56,319 nucleotides of DNA from a virus. Location: IMG/VR virus record IMGVR_UViG_3300020478_000009, positions 1 through 56,319 of that record, one strand, 5' to 3'. Of this stretch, positions 22,004-30,006 are shown in pieces; position 1 is the first letter of the stretch; the number at the start of each line of letters is the position of its first letter. Position numbers and translations under genes: made by a program. The notes under the pieces were generated by a model. That model worked only from the letters and a program-made list of their open reading frames with translations. It did not search any database and was not told where the DNA came from.

Positions 22004-22080
22004 CCCGCCTTACCCACCACAGCGGGTCTACCTAACTGTAGGGGCTGAGTTAATCTCCTTTCGCAGTCCCTACAGTTAGG
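22004..22080 (+). terminator. Double hairpin; loop complementary to ribosome-binding sites
   Basis: CCCGC (22004-22008) pairs with GCGGG (22022-22026). Next, 22031-22047 pairs with 22064-22080 over 17 bases with one G-U, then GTTCTTTT. The 16-base loop (22048-22063) contains TCTCCTTTC, the exact complement of GAAAGGAGA, the ribosome-binding site of several early genes. It ends the early region and may also be a regulatory RNA. The 141-base gap 21966-22106 holds this and the promoter at 22091. Confidence 0.7.
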
Positions 22081-22090
22081 GTTCTTTTGG

Positions 22091-22096
22091 TATAGT
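22091..22096 (+). promoter_or_regulatory. Promoter -10 box for the portal operon, near-leaderless
   Basis: TATAGT at 22091-22096, just downstream of the hairpin. The portal GTG (22107) is 10 bases away with no ribosome-binding site, so the 5' leader would be only a few bases. No clear -35 box. TATAGT also occurs at 31701 before the scaffold gene. Confidence 0.6.
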
Positions 22097-22106
22097 CTTT
22101 AGTATT

Positions 22107-23438
22107 GTGACTGACCTTATAGATACTTTTGCTGAGAACGAAATTAAAAAAGCGACCTCCACTGATTTTATGGAGATCGGTTCTTCTGGTTTACACGTTT
22201 ATGACGGACAAGTAAGAGAAGAGTTTCTAACTCAGCTTCGTGGAAGAAACGCTTACAAGACATATCGGGAGATGCGTGACAACGATCCTGTTATTGGAGC
22301 GGTGCTTCAAGCTATAACTATGTTGATGCGCTCAGTTGAATGGCAGGTTGAACCTGCTGATCCTGAGGACCAGAAAGCGGCTGATGTCGCAGAGTTCTGT
22401 GGTAGCTGTCTAACGGACATGAGTCAAACATGGGAAGATATGCTCGCTCAGATAATGACTTACCTTACTTACGGCTGGTCATATTTTGAGATTATCTACA
22501 AATACCGTAAAGGCTGGAATGAGACAGGGGATCGTTCCCGGTATGACGATGGGATGATCGGTTGGCGAAAGCTTGCACCACGCGCTCAGGACACTTTGGA
22601 ACGCTGGGAGTTAGATGAGAACGGCGGAGTTCAAGGCATGTACCAGATGAACCCTGTGTCCGGTAAAGGACAGGTTCTTATTCCTATTGAGAAAGCTTTG
22701 CTGTTTAGAACATCTAGTGCTTTGAACAACCCTGAAGGCAAATCGGTTTTAAGAAACGCTTACACTTCTTACTATTTTAAAAAACGAATACAAGAGATCG
22801 AAGCTATCGGTATTGAACGTGACCTTGCAGGGCTACCTATCGCATACGTGCCACCTCAACTACTTTCAGATAACGCTACAAGCGAAGAGACAGCGGCTTT
22901 AGGTGAAATAAAAAAGATTATTCGTAACATTAGGCGTGACGAGCAGGAAGGCGTGGTCTTTCCGCTGGCTTACGATCCTGAGACAAATAACCTTGCTTAC
23001 GATTTAAAGCTTCTCTCGACTGGTGGTGATCGTCAGTTCGACACAGATGCGATCATAGGTAGATACGATCAGCGCATGGCGATGACGATGCTCGCTGATT
23101 TCATTCTTTTAGGACACGAAAAAGTAGGGACTCAAGCCTTGTCTGTTTCTAAGGTCGCTTTGTTCAGCCAAAGCTTGAACGCTTACCTAGATGGAATAGC
23201 GGCAGTATTTCAGAATCACGCATTCCCTAGATTGTTGAAGATCAACAACATTGATGCGAATTTGACTCCCAGTCTTACTCACGCACCAGTAAGAAACGTG
23301 GACTTGAAAGAACTCGGCGAGTATGTCAGCAAACTCACCGGTTCAGGAGCCACGCTATTTCCTGATGATCAGCTTGAAGCTTACTTGAGAGAGGTTGGCG
23401 GTTTACCAGTAAGCAGTGATGCTGAATCGGTTGACTAA
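22107..23438 (+). CDS. Portal protein
   Basis: A 443-residue portal of the Mu gp29/DUF935 type: N-A-Y-K-T-Y-R-E-M-R-D-N-D-P-V-I-G-A-V-L-Q-A-I near residue 45-67, W-Q-V-E-P-A-D, a helix-rich wing and stem, and a C-terminal region with L-I-P-I-E-K-A-L-L-F-R. It forms the dodecameric channel for DNA entry and exit. GTG start, predicted leaderless. The stop overlaps the MuF gene start (TAATG). Confidence 0.88.
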   Translation: MTDLIDTFAENEIKKATSTDFMEIGSSGLHVYDGQVREEFLTQLRGRNAYKTYREMRDNDPVIGAVLQAITMLMRSVEWQVEPADPEDQKAADVAEFCGSCLTDMSQTWEDMLAQIMTYLTYGWSYFEIIYKYRKGWNETGDRSRYDDGMIGWRKLAPRAQDTLERWELDENGGVQGMYQMNPVSGKGQVLIPIEKALLFRTSSALNNPEGKSVLRNAYTSYYFKKRIQEIEAIGIERDLAGLPIAYVPPQLLSDNATSEETAALGEIKKIIRNIRRDEQEGVVFPLAYDPETNNLAYDLKLLSTGGDRQFDTDAIIGRYDQRMAMTMLADFILLGHEKVGTQALSVSKVALFSQSLNAYLDGIAAVFQNHAFPRLLKINNIDANLTPSLTHAPVRNVDLKELGEYVSKLTGSGATLFPDDQLEAYLREVGGLPVSSDAESVD

Positions 23439-26400
23439 TGCCGCTGACTATAGGGCGTTCTCGCCGGTCAGGTTTCGCTAAAACTGTTGTTAAAATCCCG
23501 CGCAAGCAGGTAGCTGGACAACCGGGGTTAGAGCCTGTAGACGCTCCTTTAACTCCATTAGAGAAAAAAGTAGCTCGTATTTTTGTTGAGGCTTTAACTT
23601 TCACACCCCGGCAAATATCCAGACTATTAGAAGAAGATGAAACTGTAGGAGCGTTAACACCTTTTTTAGAGCATCTTGAACCTGCTCGCAAAGAACTATC
23701 TGACGCTTTAATGGAACAACTCGATGAGTCCGGGGCTTTCTTCTGGAATGAACTTGTTGATCAGCTTAAACGTAAACCTGATCCCTCATCAGTTAATTTC
23801 ATTGCTAAAAACCAAATCAGAAAAGAGATTGATCCTGAAGACGTAACAGTAGTGATGCCTACAGGGGCAGAGTTCACCAGTAGTTTCTCTAAACGCACAC
23901 CACGCGGTAAACGCTGGGCTGATAACGAATCAGCGAGACTAATAACTAACATCGCTGAAGAAACAAGAGAGAACCTGCAAGACGTTATTGCTTCTGCTAC
24001 CGGGCGTGGGGGCAGGCAACGAATGATGACTTTACTGGGAAACGTTTTAGAAAACGCTCCTGCGGGTATTGACTCTGGGAATGTTCTCACAAAGTTTCAA
24101 TCTGAAGTCTCACCGGCTGTCGCAGGGCTTACATTCAAACAGCATAATGCTGTAATCAATACAGCTAATAAAGCTTTTGATGATGCTTTAGCTAAAGGCT
24201 TGCCGTTTAATAAAGCTGTTGAAGCGGCTGAGAAAGAAGCTTTAGCTCACGGTAAACGTGCGCGTGAATATCGAGCAAGAATGATTTCACGTACTGAGAT
24301 GATGGAAGCTTCAAACAGGGGAAAGCTCGAAGCGGCGAAACAAGCCGCTGAAGCTGGAATGTTTAACCCTCACAGGGCAGGTAGACAATGGGTTACTTCT
24401 ACTTTCGATGTTTGCGTTACTTGCGAACCTTTGCATGGGAAAGTTGTTGCGTTTGAAAGTGGAACCTTCCCAGCGAAATACAAAGTTAGCGGGAACTGGG
24501 TAGAGGAACCCCACGATTTACCTCCGGCTCATCCAAATTGTCGATGCACTTGGACACTGGTTTACGACACCGTAGTTCCTCCTACTGCTACAGAGACAGG
24601 TGTTTTAACTCCTCCAAAAGATGTTCCATTAGAGTTGCTTAACCGAGCGTGGGCTGAAGCAGGCAAGCTCGCTCGTTCTGTAGCTTCAGTACAAGACGAA
24701 GTTACTGGAGTGATGGTAAGTGTCGCTGACGACATCGGCGCAGATATGTATGGGTTGCAACACGCAACAAAAACAGAAGCTTCTCTAGCTCGTAAAATCA
24801 CAACAGATTTCACAGAAGAAGTAGCTAAAGATCCGACACTTACTGTAGAAGCTGTAGCTGAGGACATTGGAGATGCGCTTAGGTTTACGATGATCGCTGA
24901 TGCTGAAAATTACACGGATGATGTGATGGCGGCGCTTCGAGATTTAGAAGCCCGTGGTTACACGTACAAGAAGGCTCCTAAGAATTTTTGGCGAGTTGAT
25001 AATCTGAAAAATCCGTACAACGGAATTAACGTGAATATGCGTACACCTACTGGGCAAATAGTGGAAATTCAGTTTCATACCCCTGAAGGTATCGCTATGA
25101 AAAACAGGATTCATCCTCTTTATGAGAGACAGCGAGCTATTGGTGTTACTCAAGAATTGAAAGATGAGATCGCTGAAGAAATGGCTGAGATGGTTTCAGT
25201 GTTGGATTATCCGGATGATGTAACCGATTTGCGGTTCTTCCCTGATGAAGAAATCAAGTATCGTTTAGAAACTGAAGATGACATTGTTGCACGTTTTGGT
25301 GGTAAGTGGCCTGAAGGATCAATGGATGCTTACACGGATGCTGACGGCAACTGGTGGGAGATGCGTGAAACCCTGCATGAGAACATAATCGAAGAAGGAT
25401 TGTCGAAAGCTACACCTGTTGAAGAACCGATAGTGCATTTCATGGGAGGAGGCCCTGCATCCGGTAAAGGCACAGCGATTAGGCAAGGACTGATAGATGT
25501 CCCTGACAACATCGTGGTTGTTGACGCTGACGAGATTAAAGATGCTTTACCTGAATATAAAGCTTTGATTGATGACAGGTCATCGAGAGCGGCGGCGTAT
25601 GTGCATGAGGAAAGTTCGTATTTGTCGAAAGAAATGTTCCAAGAGTCGATTGATAGTGGAAGAAACACTCAGCTTGACGGTACAGGAGATTCTTCTATAG
25701 AGAAGCTTCGCTCTAAAGTCGCATCAGCTAGAGAAGCTTCATCAGCGCAAGGCGGAACTAGAGTGATTGCTGATTACATAACTATTGACACGGAAGAAGC
25801 TGTTAAACGAGCAAGAAGTCGAGCAATTCGCACAGGTCGTTCAGTCCCAGAGTCGGTTGTTCGTGAAACACATGCAAGTATCAGTAGGATATTCCCTGAT
25901 ATTCTTGATGAGAATTTGTTTGATGACATTAAGCTTTGGGATACAGCGTTTGATCCACCGAAGCTGATTTTACGTAAAGTTGATGGTGTTCTTGAAATTT
26001 ATGACGAAGCGGCTTATGAACGTTTCTTGTTGAAGAACCCTGATTATCCCGGTGCTGGTATCAAACCGGGAATTGAGCCGATTATTGACAGTAAGAGCCG
26101 TGTTTATTTAACGATTGATGAACAGTATGATCCGCTTCGACAGTCGCAAGTTCACGAACCTTTTTATGAAGAGAAACTGGCTCAAGGCGTTCCTACCGAT
26201 GAACCTGATGTAGTGATCTTGGGAGGAGGCCCTGCGTCTGGTAAAGGTCATTTATTAGATAGAGACATTATTGAAAAACCTGAAGGTCATATTGTTGTTA
26301 ATCCTGATGACGCTAAAGCAGTCATACCTGAATATAAACAAATTATCGAAAATGGTGACAGTTGGGCTTCTACTTATGTTCACGAAGAATCTTCTGACAT

Positions 26401-28159
26401 GGCTCAAGAGCTAATGGCAAGAGCGCTAGTAGATGAAAGCATCCCAGTCATTTTAGATGGAACTGGAGATTCAACTTACGAAAAGTTAACGATCAAAGTT
26501 AATACAGCACGACAAAGAGCTAAAGGTGGAAGAGTTCGAGGGGAGTATGTCACATCAGATATTGATGTCGCTATAGAGAGAGCGGCAATACGGGCTAAAA
26601 GAGAAGGTCGTGATGTTCCTGAAGGAGTAATCAGAGAGACTCATGTGAATGTTTCTAAAGTTTTCCCTAAAGCGGCTGATGACGATTTGTTTGACGAGTT
26701 GCGTTTGTATGACACTAATAGTGGTGAGCCTGTTTTGATTTACGAGAAGATTGATGGTGTTGAAAACATTATTGACCCGGAAGCTTACGAACGGTTCTTA
26801 ATGAAGAATCCTGATTATACTCCACCTGCGTCTGAGACAATAGAATCTTTGCGGTCTATTACTGAAACATTGTCAAATATGGAAGATGACTTGGGCATTT
26901 CTCTTCTAGTAGATGATGCCGGTAATTATGCTGGCACACCTGCATATTATGCTGATGATGTGCCTGTTCGTGTAGAAACAGGTACGAGCTATGCAGATGA
27001 GGTAGAAGTAGTGGGAAGTTTCAAAGAGCAGAAAGAAACTCTTGATGTCGCTTTGGAGATGGTAGATAGTGCGTTTGCTCCACCTACAGGTGGCTTGTCG
27101 CTTTACTGGGATAGGAGACCAAAGAAAGTTGAGTTTCGTTACACTCCAACTAAACCTAAAGGAAAAGACGGTTTAGGTGGTTCGTATAACAAAAAGAAAT
27201 ACCCAGACAGGCCTAAACGTGTAGCTAAACCTGCACGTATAAAAAAGATGATTCCGGAGGTTACCTCGAATTTAGACGAATGGGCAAAACAACGATCATA
27301 TGCACTTGGTGAACCTATAGCGGCATTAGATGTGGCTACTGGTCTTCCCGCAACTGTAAATGGCAAAATTGCTTACGTTCACGACAATATGGCAGAACAA
27401 GCTAAACAATACAGACACGTTGCGACACGATTAGAAGAACTCAATAAGCGGGCTATGCAGGACTCGGCTTTGTTTGAACTTTATGGTTATGAGAGTGCTG
27501 AAGAAATGCTGGAAGAGTATTACAGCTACTGGTACGCACAAGCTGAACGTTTAGAAGAAATTGATGTATATGATCGTGGATACATCGGGGAGTCTTTCCG
27601 TTTCATCAGGCTCCGACCGGGAACTAAAGGCAGTCGAACAAACGCTCTTGTGCATGAGATAGGACACGATTTTGATTACATGCAAGAAATAGAACTTGTC
27701 TTAATTAAAAACAAAGAAAAGATGCAACTCTCGCCAAATGATAGCAACATAGAAATTATTTTTGATTTGTATAAGAGAGGCAAAATTAATAAAGCGTCAG
27801 TTGGAGAGCAGGGCTTGGCTTACATTGAGTTCATGGAAAACGTTGTTGAGAGCAAGGCTTACAAAAAGTTACTTTCACAAGAAGTTCAGGACACGATGTT
27901 GAACGCAGGAATGTCGCAAGCGGAAATATCTGCTTACCTACAATACGCTACCAGTCCAAAAGAAGTTTGGGCTAGAGCATTTAACCAGTGGACTACAACA
28001 CGACATGGGCGTAATGCACCTGACGCAGTAGAAGATATGCTAGTCGAATCTTTGCCATCGTTTAATAACATTGGTTTTCAGTGGGAACAAGAAGATTTTG
28101 ATATAATGGTAGCACCATATTTAGAGAAAATTTTTAAAGCAAACGGGTGGGTTGAGTAA
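23438..28159 (+). CDS. MuF head protein fused to RelA/SpoT-like, two zeta-type kinase and zincin domains
   Basis: A 1573-residue multi-domain minor head protein. About 200-375: MuF/SPP1-gp7 head morphogenesis domain (S-R-T-E-M-M ... C-V-T-C-E-P-L-H-G ... H-P-N-C-R-C-T-W). About 430-590: RelA/SpoT-like fold (G-D-A-L-R-F-T, Y-N-G-I-N, E-I-Q-F-H-T). Two zeta-toxin-type kinase domains with Walker A G-G-G-P-A-S-G-K-G at 670-678 and 929-937, each with L-D-G-T-G-D-S and R-E-T-H, 259 residues apart. C-terminal zincin: H1406-E-I-G-H1410 with S-P-K-E-V-W-A-R-A downstream. MuF proteins enter the capsid and can carry toxins delivered with DNA, so this is a likely packaged effector. Which domains are active is unknown. 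Confidence 0.82.
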   Translation: MPLTIGRSRRSGFAKTVVKIPRKQVAGQPGLEPVDAPLTPLEKKVARIFVEALTFTPRQISRLLEEDETVGALTPFLEHLEPARKELSDALMEQLDESGAFFWNELVDQLKRKPDPSSVNFIAKNQIRKEIDPEDVTVVMPTGAEFTSSFSKRTPRGKRWADNESARLITNIAEETRENLQDVIASATGRGGRQRMMTLLGNVLENAPAGIDSGNVLTKFQSEVSPAVAGLTFKQHNAVINTANKAFDDALAKGLPFNKAVEAAEKEALAHGKRAREYRARMISRTEMMEASNRGKLEAAKQAAEAGMFNPHRAGRQWVTSTFDVCVTCEPLHGKVVAFESGTFPAKYKVSGNWVEEPHDLPPAHPNCRCTWTLVYDTVVPPTATETGVLTPPKDVPLELLNRAWAEAGKLARSVASVQDEVTGVMVSVADDIGADMYGLQHATKTEASLARKITTDFTEEVAKDPTLTVEAVAEDIGDALRFTMIADAENYTDDVMAALRDLEARGYTYKKAPKNFWRVDNLKNPYNGINVNMRTPTGQIVEIQFHTPEGIAMKNRIHPLYERQRAIGVTQELKDEIAEEMAEMVSVLDYPDDVTDLRFFPDEEIKYRLETEDDIVARFGGKWPEGSMDAYTDADGNWWEMRETLHENIIEEGLSKATPVEEPIVHFMGGGPASGKGTAIRQGLIDVPDNIVVVDADEIKDALPEYKALIDDRSSRAAAYVHEESSYLSKEMFQESIDSGRNTQLDGTGDSSIEKLRSKVASAREASSAQGGTRVIADYITIDTEEAVKRARSRAIRTGRSVPESVVRETHASISRIFPDILDENLFDDIKLWDTAFDPPKLILRKVDGVLEIYDEAAYERFLLKNPDYPGAGIKPGIEPIIDSKSRVYLTIDEQYDPLRQSQVHEPFYEEKLAQGVPTDEPDVVILGGGPASGKGHLLDRDIIEKPEGHIVVNPDDAKAVIPEYKQIIENGDSWASTYVHEESSDMAQELMARALVDESIPVILDGTGDSTYEKLTIKVNTARQRAKGGRVRGEYVTSDIDVAIERAAIRAKREGRDVPEGVIRETHVNVSKVFPKAADDDLFDELRLYDTNSGEPVLIYEKIDGVENIIDPEAYERFLMKNPDYTPPASETIESLRSITETLSNMEDDLGISLLVDDAGNYAGTPAYYADDVPVRVETGTSYADEVEVVGSFKEQKETLDVALEMVDSAFAPPTGGLSLYWDRRPKKVEFRYTPTKPKGKDGLGGSYNKKKYPDRPKRVAKPARIKKMIPEVTSNLDEWAKQRSYALGEPIAALDVATGLPATVNGKIAYVHDNMAEQAKQYRHVATRLEELNKRAMQDSALFELYGYESAEEMLEEYYSYWYAQAERLEEIDVYDRGYIGESFRFIRLRPGTKGSRTNALVHEIGHDFDYMQEIELVLIKNKEKMQLSPNDSNIEIIFDLYKRGKINKASVGEQGLAYIEFMENVVESKAYKKLLSQEVQDTMLNAGMSQAEISAYLQYATSPKEVWARAFNQWTTTRHGRNAPDAVEDMLVESLPSFNNIGFQWEQEDFDIMVAPYLEKIFKANGWVE

Positions 28160-28374
28160 TGGTTTTACCTAAGTTTATGTCAACAGAAGAAGCCGAAGAG
28201 GCTTTAGGAAACGCGCCTAAGTATGATTTAGTTATGGATGATGAAGACACAGTTGAGTTCGGAGAATCTATGTCAAGCTTTTTTAGCTCACATGAAGAAA
28301 GACTAGAACTTGTTGAACGAGGAGTAATCATTTCTGCTTATGATGCTTTTCCTTATTCGCCTGACGATGAGTGA
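28159..28374 (+). CDS. Small acidic protein after the MuF effector
   Basis: A 71-residue, strongly acidic protein (M-D-D-E-D-T-V-E-F-G, S-P-D-D-E end) whose ATG overlaps the effector stop (TAATG). Not recognised. Its place and charge would suit an inhibitor that neutralises one of the effector domains in the producing cell, but a structural or regulatory role is equally possible. Confidence 0.6.
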   Translation: MVLPKFMSTEEAEEALGNAPKYDLVMDDEDTVEFGESMSSFFSSHEERLELVERGVIISAYDAFPYSPDDE

Positions 28375-28705
28375 CGTAGCATTAAATTGGTTTATTAACG
28401 AAGCGACCGGTGAGCGAGTAGTTTTAAGAAACCAACAAGGAGAAGACTGGAAAAAAGATTCCGCTTGTAAAGACTCTTCAGTTAAAACATTCTTCTTAGA
28501 GAAAGGTTCTACTGGTGTAGTAAGAGCTAGGGAGATATGTGCCGATTGTCCAGTCAGAGTTGATTGTCTTGATTATGCGTTGCGACATGGTGAGAAGTGG
28601 GGAATCTGGGGAGGGTTGACTTCAACTGAGCGAAGGCCCTTCCGTAGGTTGCAGTTAGAGAACCCTGAACAGGATTTAAAGCCGATCTGGCAAAAAATTT
28701 TTTAA
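28367..28705 (+). CDS. whiB: WhiB-family Fe-S transcription factor
   Basis: A 112-residue protein with the four conserved cysteines C34, C58-x2-C61 and x5-C67 that hold a 4Fe-4S cluster, and the G-I-W-G-G (79-83) turn with a basic helix R-R-P-F-R-R-L. WhiB proteins occur only in actinobacteria and their phages and bind the sigma factor to steer transcription. I start at 28367 (ATGA overlap with the acidic gene). It may shift host RNA polymerase to phage promoters. Strong host-lineage marker. Confidence 0.93.
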   Translation: MSDVALNWFINEATGERVVLRNQQGEDWKKDSACKDSSVKTFFLEKGSTGVVRAREICADCPVRVDCLDYALRHGEKWGIWGGLTSTERRPFRRLQLENPEQDLKPIWQKIF

Positions 28706-28770
28706 ATTTATTTTTTCCCTTTAAAGACTTTAAGTTTTTTGTCGTTTTTGGTCGTTTTGGGCTTGTTTAA

Positions 28771-28790
28771 AAACCCTTGAATTGTAAACC
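28771..28790 (+). other. Partial copy of the conserved terminator-loop element
   Basis: AAACCCTTGAATTGTAAACC matches the left half of the 17070-17096 element and lies directly upstream of the next early promoter, as the other copies do relative to theirs. AT-rich dyads at 28722-28740 followed by TTTTTT may terminate the whiB transcript. Nothing else is seen in 28706-28792. Confidence 0.4.
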
Positions 28791-28792
28791 AT

Positions 28793-28810
28793 ACTATATG
28801 ACGCTATACT
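28793..28810 (+). promoter_or_regulatory. Early-type promoter, ACTATAT-N5-TATACT
   Basis: ACTATAT at 28793-28799 and TATACT at 28805-28810, 12 bases apart. ATG 28818 follows the -10 by 7 bases and is in frame with the ribosome-binding-site start at 28845, exactly 27 bases on. It embeds an early gene block between head genes. Confidence 0.7.
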
Positions 28811-28844
28811 TATATATATGAGAGAGAACAGCAAAGGAGAAGAA

Positions 28845-29162
28845 ATGAAAACAGTAATTGTAGTTTCTCATTCACATGATTGTCAGTCACAGCGAACAGT
28901 CGCCGTTGATGAAAATTGTGAAGCTTGCTCTGAGCTTCAACTCAGAGAAGATGTAGTAACTGGTTATGGTGAACGACTCGCAGAATTTGTTAATGAAAAC
29001 ATTCTGTGTGGACTTTCTGCTGATGAAGCAAGAATCGCTTTTGGACCACTACCAAAACTTCCAACAATAATTGTTAAAAACAAAGCTCCATATGAACGTG
29101 CGGCTGAAGCTGAAAAAGCTTTTTTAGCATTTTTTGAAGAAGAAGAAATCCCACCATTTTAA
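28845..29162 (+). CDS. Small hypothetical protein with dual start
   Basis: A 105-residue protein (M-K-T-V-I-V-V-S-H-S-H-D-C) with C-E-A-C and an acidic end E-E-E-E-I-P-P-F. SD AAAGGAGAA at 28834; an upstream leaderless ATG at 28818 would add M-R-E-N-S-K-G-E-E. The E-I-P-P-F tip recalls the SSB C-terminal peptide (E-E-P-F) and might compete for SSB partners; speculative. Confidence 0.6.
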   Translation: MKTVIVVSHSHDCQSQRTVAVDENCEACSELQLREDVVTGYGERLAEFVNENILCGLSADEARIAFGPLPKLPTIIVKNKAPYERAAEAEKAFLAFFEEEEIPPF

Positions 29163-29174
29163 GAAAGGAGAAAA

Positions 29175-29561
29175 ATGATTAAACGATCATTAACTAAAAA
29201 ACAACAACAACAAGTTCAAGCTGAACGTGAAGCTTTCTTTGAGGGCTGGACAAAAACTCCGACCTACAAACCTGAAGGCACACTTCCATTGGAAGAAGGC
29301 CGAAGGTTCTTCGTGAAACAAGGTACTTGTCATAAGACGGGTTGGTTTGAGTTCATCGAGCATGTGGTTGAACCCAGTGGTCATGAATACATAAGTTGTT
29401 ATGGACCATACACCAAGGCCGGGAAGAACAAAACTGGCACTGGTTATCACGCTTTAAGGCCAGAGGTTATAGCAAGGGTTGAACAAACCAAGGTATCACC
29501 TTTGAAGAAAAGAGTTAAACAGATTGAAGAAGAAAGACAGCAAGAATCACTTGCTGCTTAG
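29175..29561 (+). CDS. Hypothetical protein, 128 residues
   Basis: Follows GAAAGGAGA (29163-29171). Basic N-terminus with poly-Gln (K-K-Q-Q-Q-Q), a central beta region with G-T-C-H-K-T-G-W-F-E-F and a helical end. No recognised domain; the basic character allows nucleic-acid binding. Confidence 0.6.
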   Translation: MIKRSLTKKQQQQVQAEREAFFEGWTKTPTYKPEGTLPLEEGRRFFVKQGTCHKTGWFEFIEHVVEPSGHEYISCYGPYTKAGKNKTGTGYHALRPEVIARVEQTKVSPLKKRVKQIEEERQQESLAA

Positions 29562-29573
29562 AAAGGAGGTGAA

Positions 29574-29771
29574 ATGACTACATATCCTGAAATAGAAGTT
29601 CAGTTGACCGGTAATGATGGTAACGCATTTGCGATAATGGGTGCGATACAGAAAGCATTGCGTGAACATGATGTTCCGCAAGATGAGATAAACGCTGTTC
29701 TAGCTGAGATGAAGTCAGGTGATTATGATCATCTGCTCCAGACTGCAATGCAAACAGTAACAGTGCATTAA
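29574..29771 (+). CDS. Conserved small protein with L-T-G-N-D-G-N-A-F motif
   Basis: A 65-residue protein. V-Q-L-T-G-N-D-G-N-A-F-A-I-M-G-A-I-Q-K-A-L and G-D-Y-D-H-L-L-Q-T match a widespread uncharacterised family of phages and bacteria that I recognise by pattern. Strong AAAGGAGGTG ribosome-binding site. Function not known. Confidence 0.7.
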   Translation: MTTYPEIEVQLTGNDGNAFAIMGAIQKALREHDVPQDEINAVLAEMKSGDYDHLLQTAMQTVTVH

Positions 29772-29799
29772 CAGATATAATAAAAGATAAGGAGGCGTA

Positions 29800-30006
29800 A
29801 TGCCAGATAGCGAAGAGCTAAACAGAATGATGGTCGAAATATCGGCTGGAATGGATTATGGTGATCCAAGGTCAAAAGTACCGAAGCGTAAAGACATTAA
29901 GGAATTTTGGCCCAAACTTAAAGCAGAGATGGATGAGATTAAAGCTAAAGGTCACATCGTAGAAATCCCCGGCGAGATACCTGATTTAAGTCAACGTAAT
30001 GCCTAG
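29800..30006 (+). CDS. Small hypothetical protein, 68 residues
   Basis: Follows AAGGAGGCG. Charged, helical (K-E-F-W-P-K-L-K-A-E-M-D-E-I-K). Overlaps the next gene by 8 bases. Unknown. Confidence 0.55.
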   Translation: MPDSEELNRMMVEISAGMDYGDPRSKVPKRKDIKEFWPKLKAEMDEIKAKGHIVEIPGEIPDLSQRNA

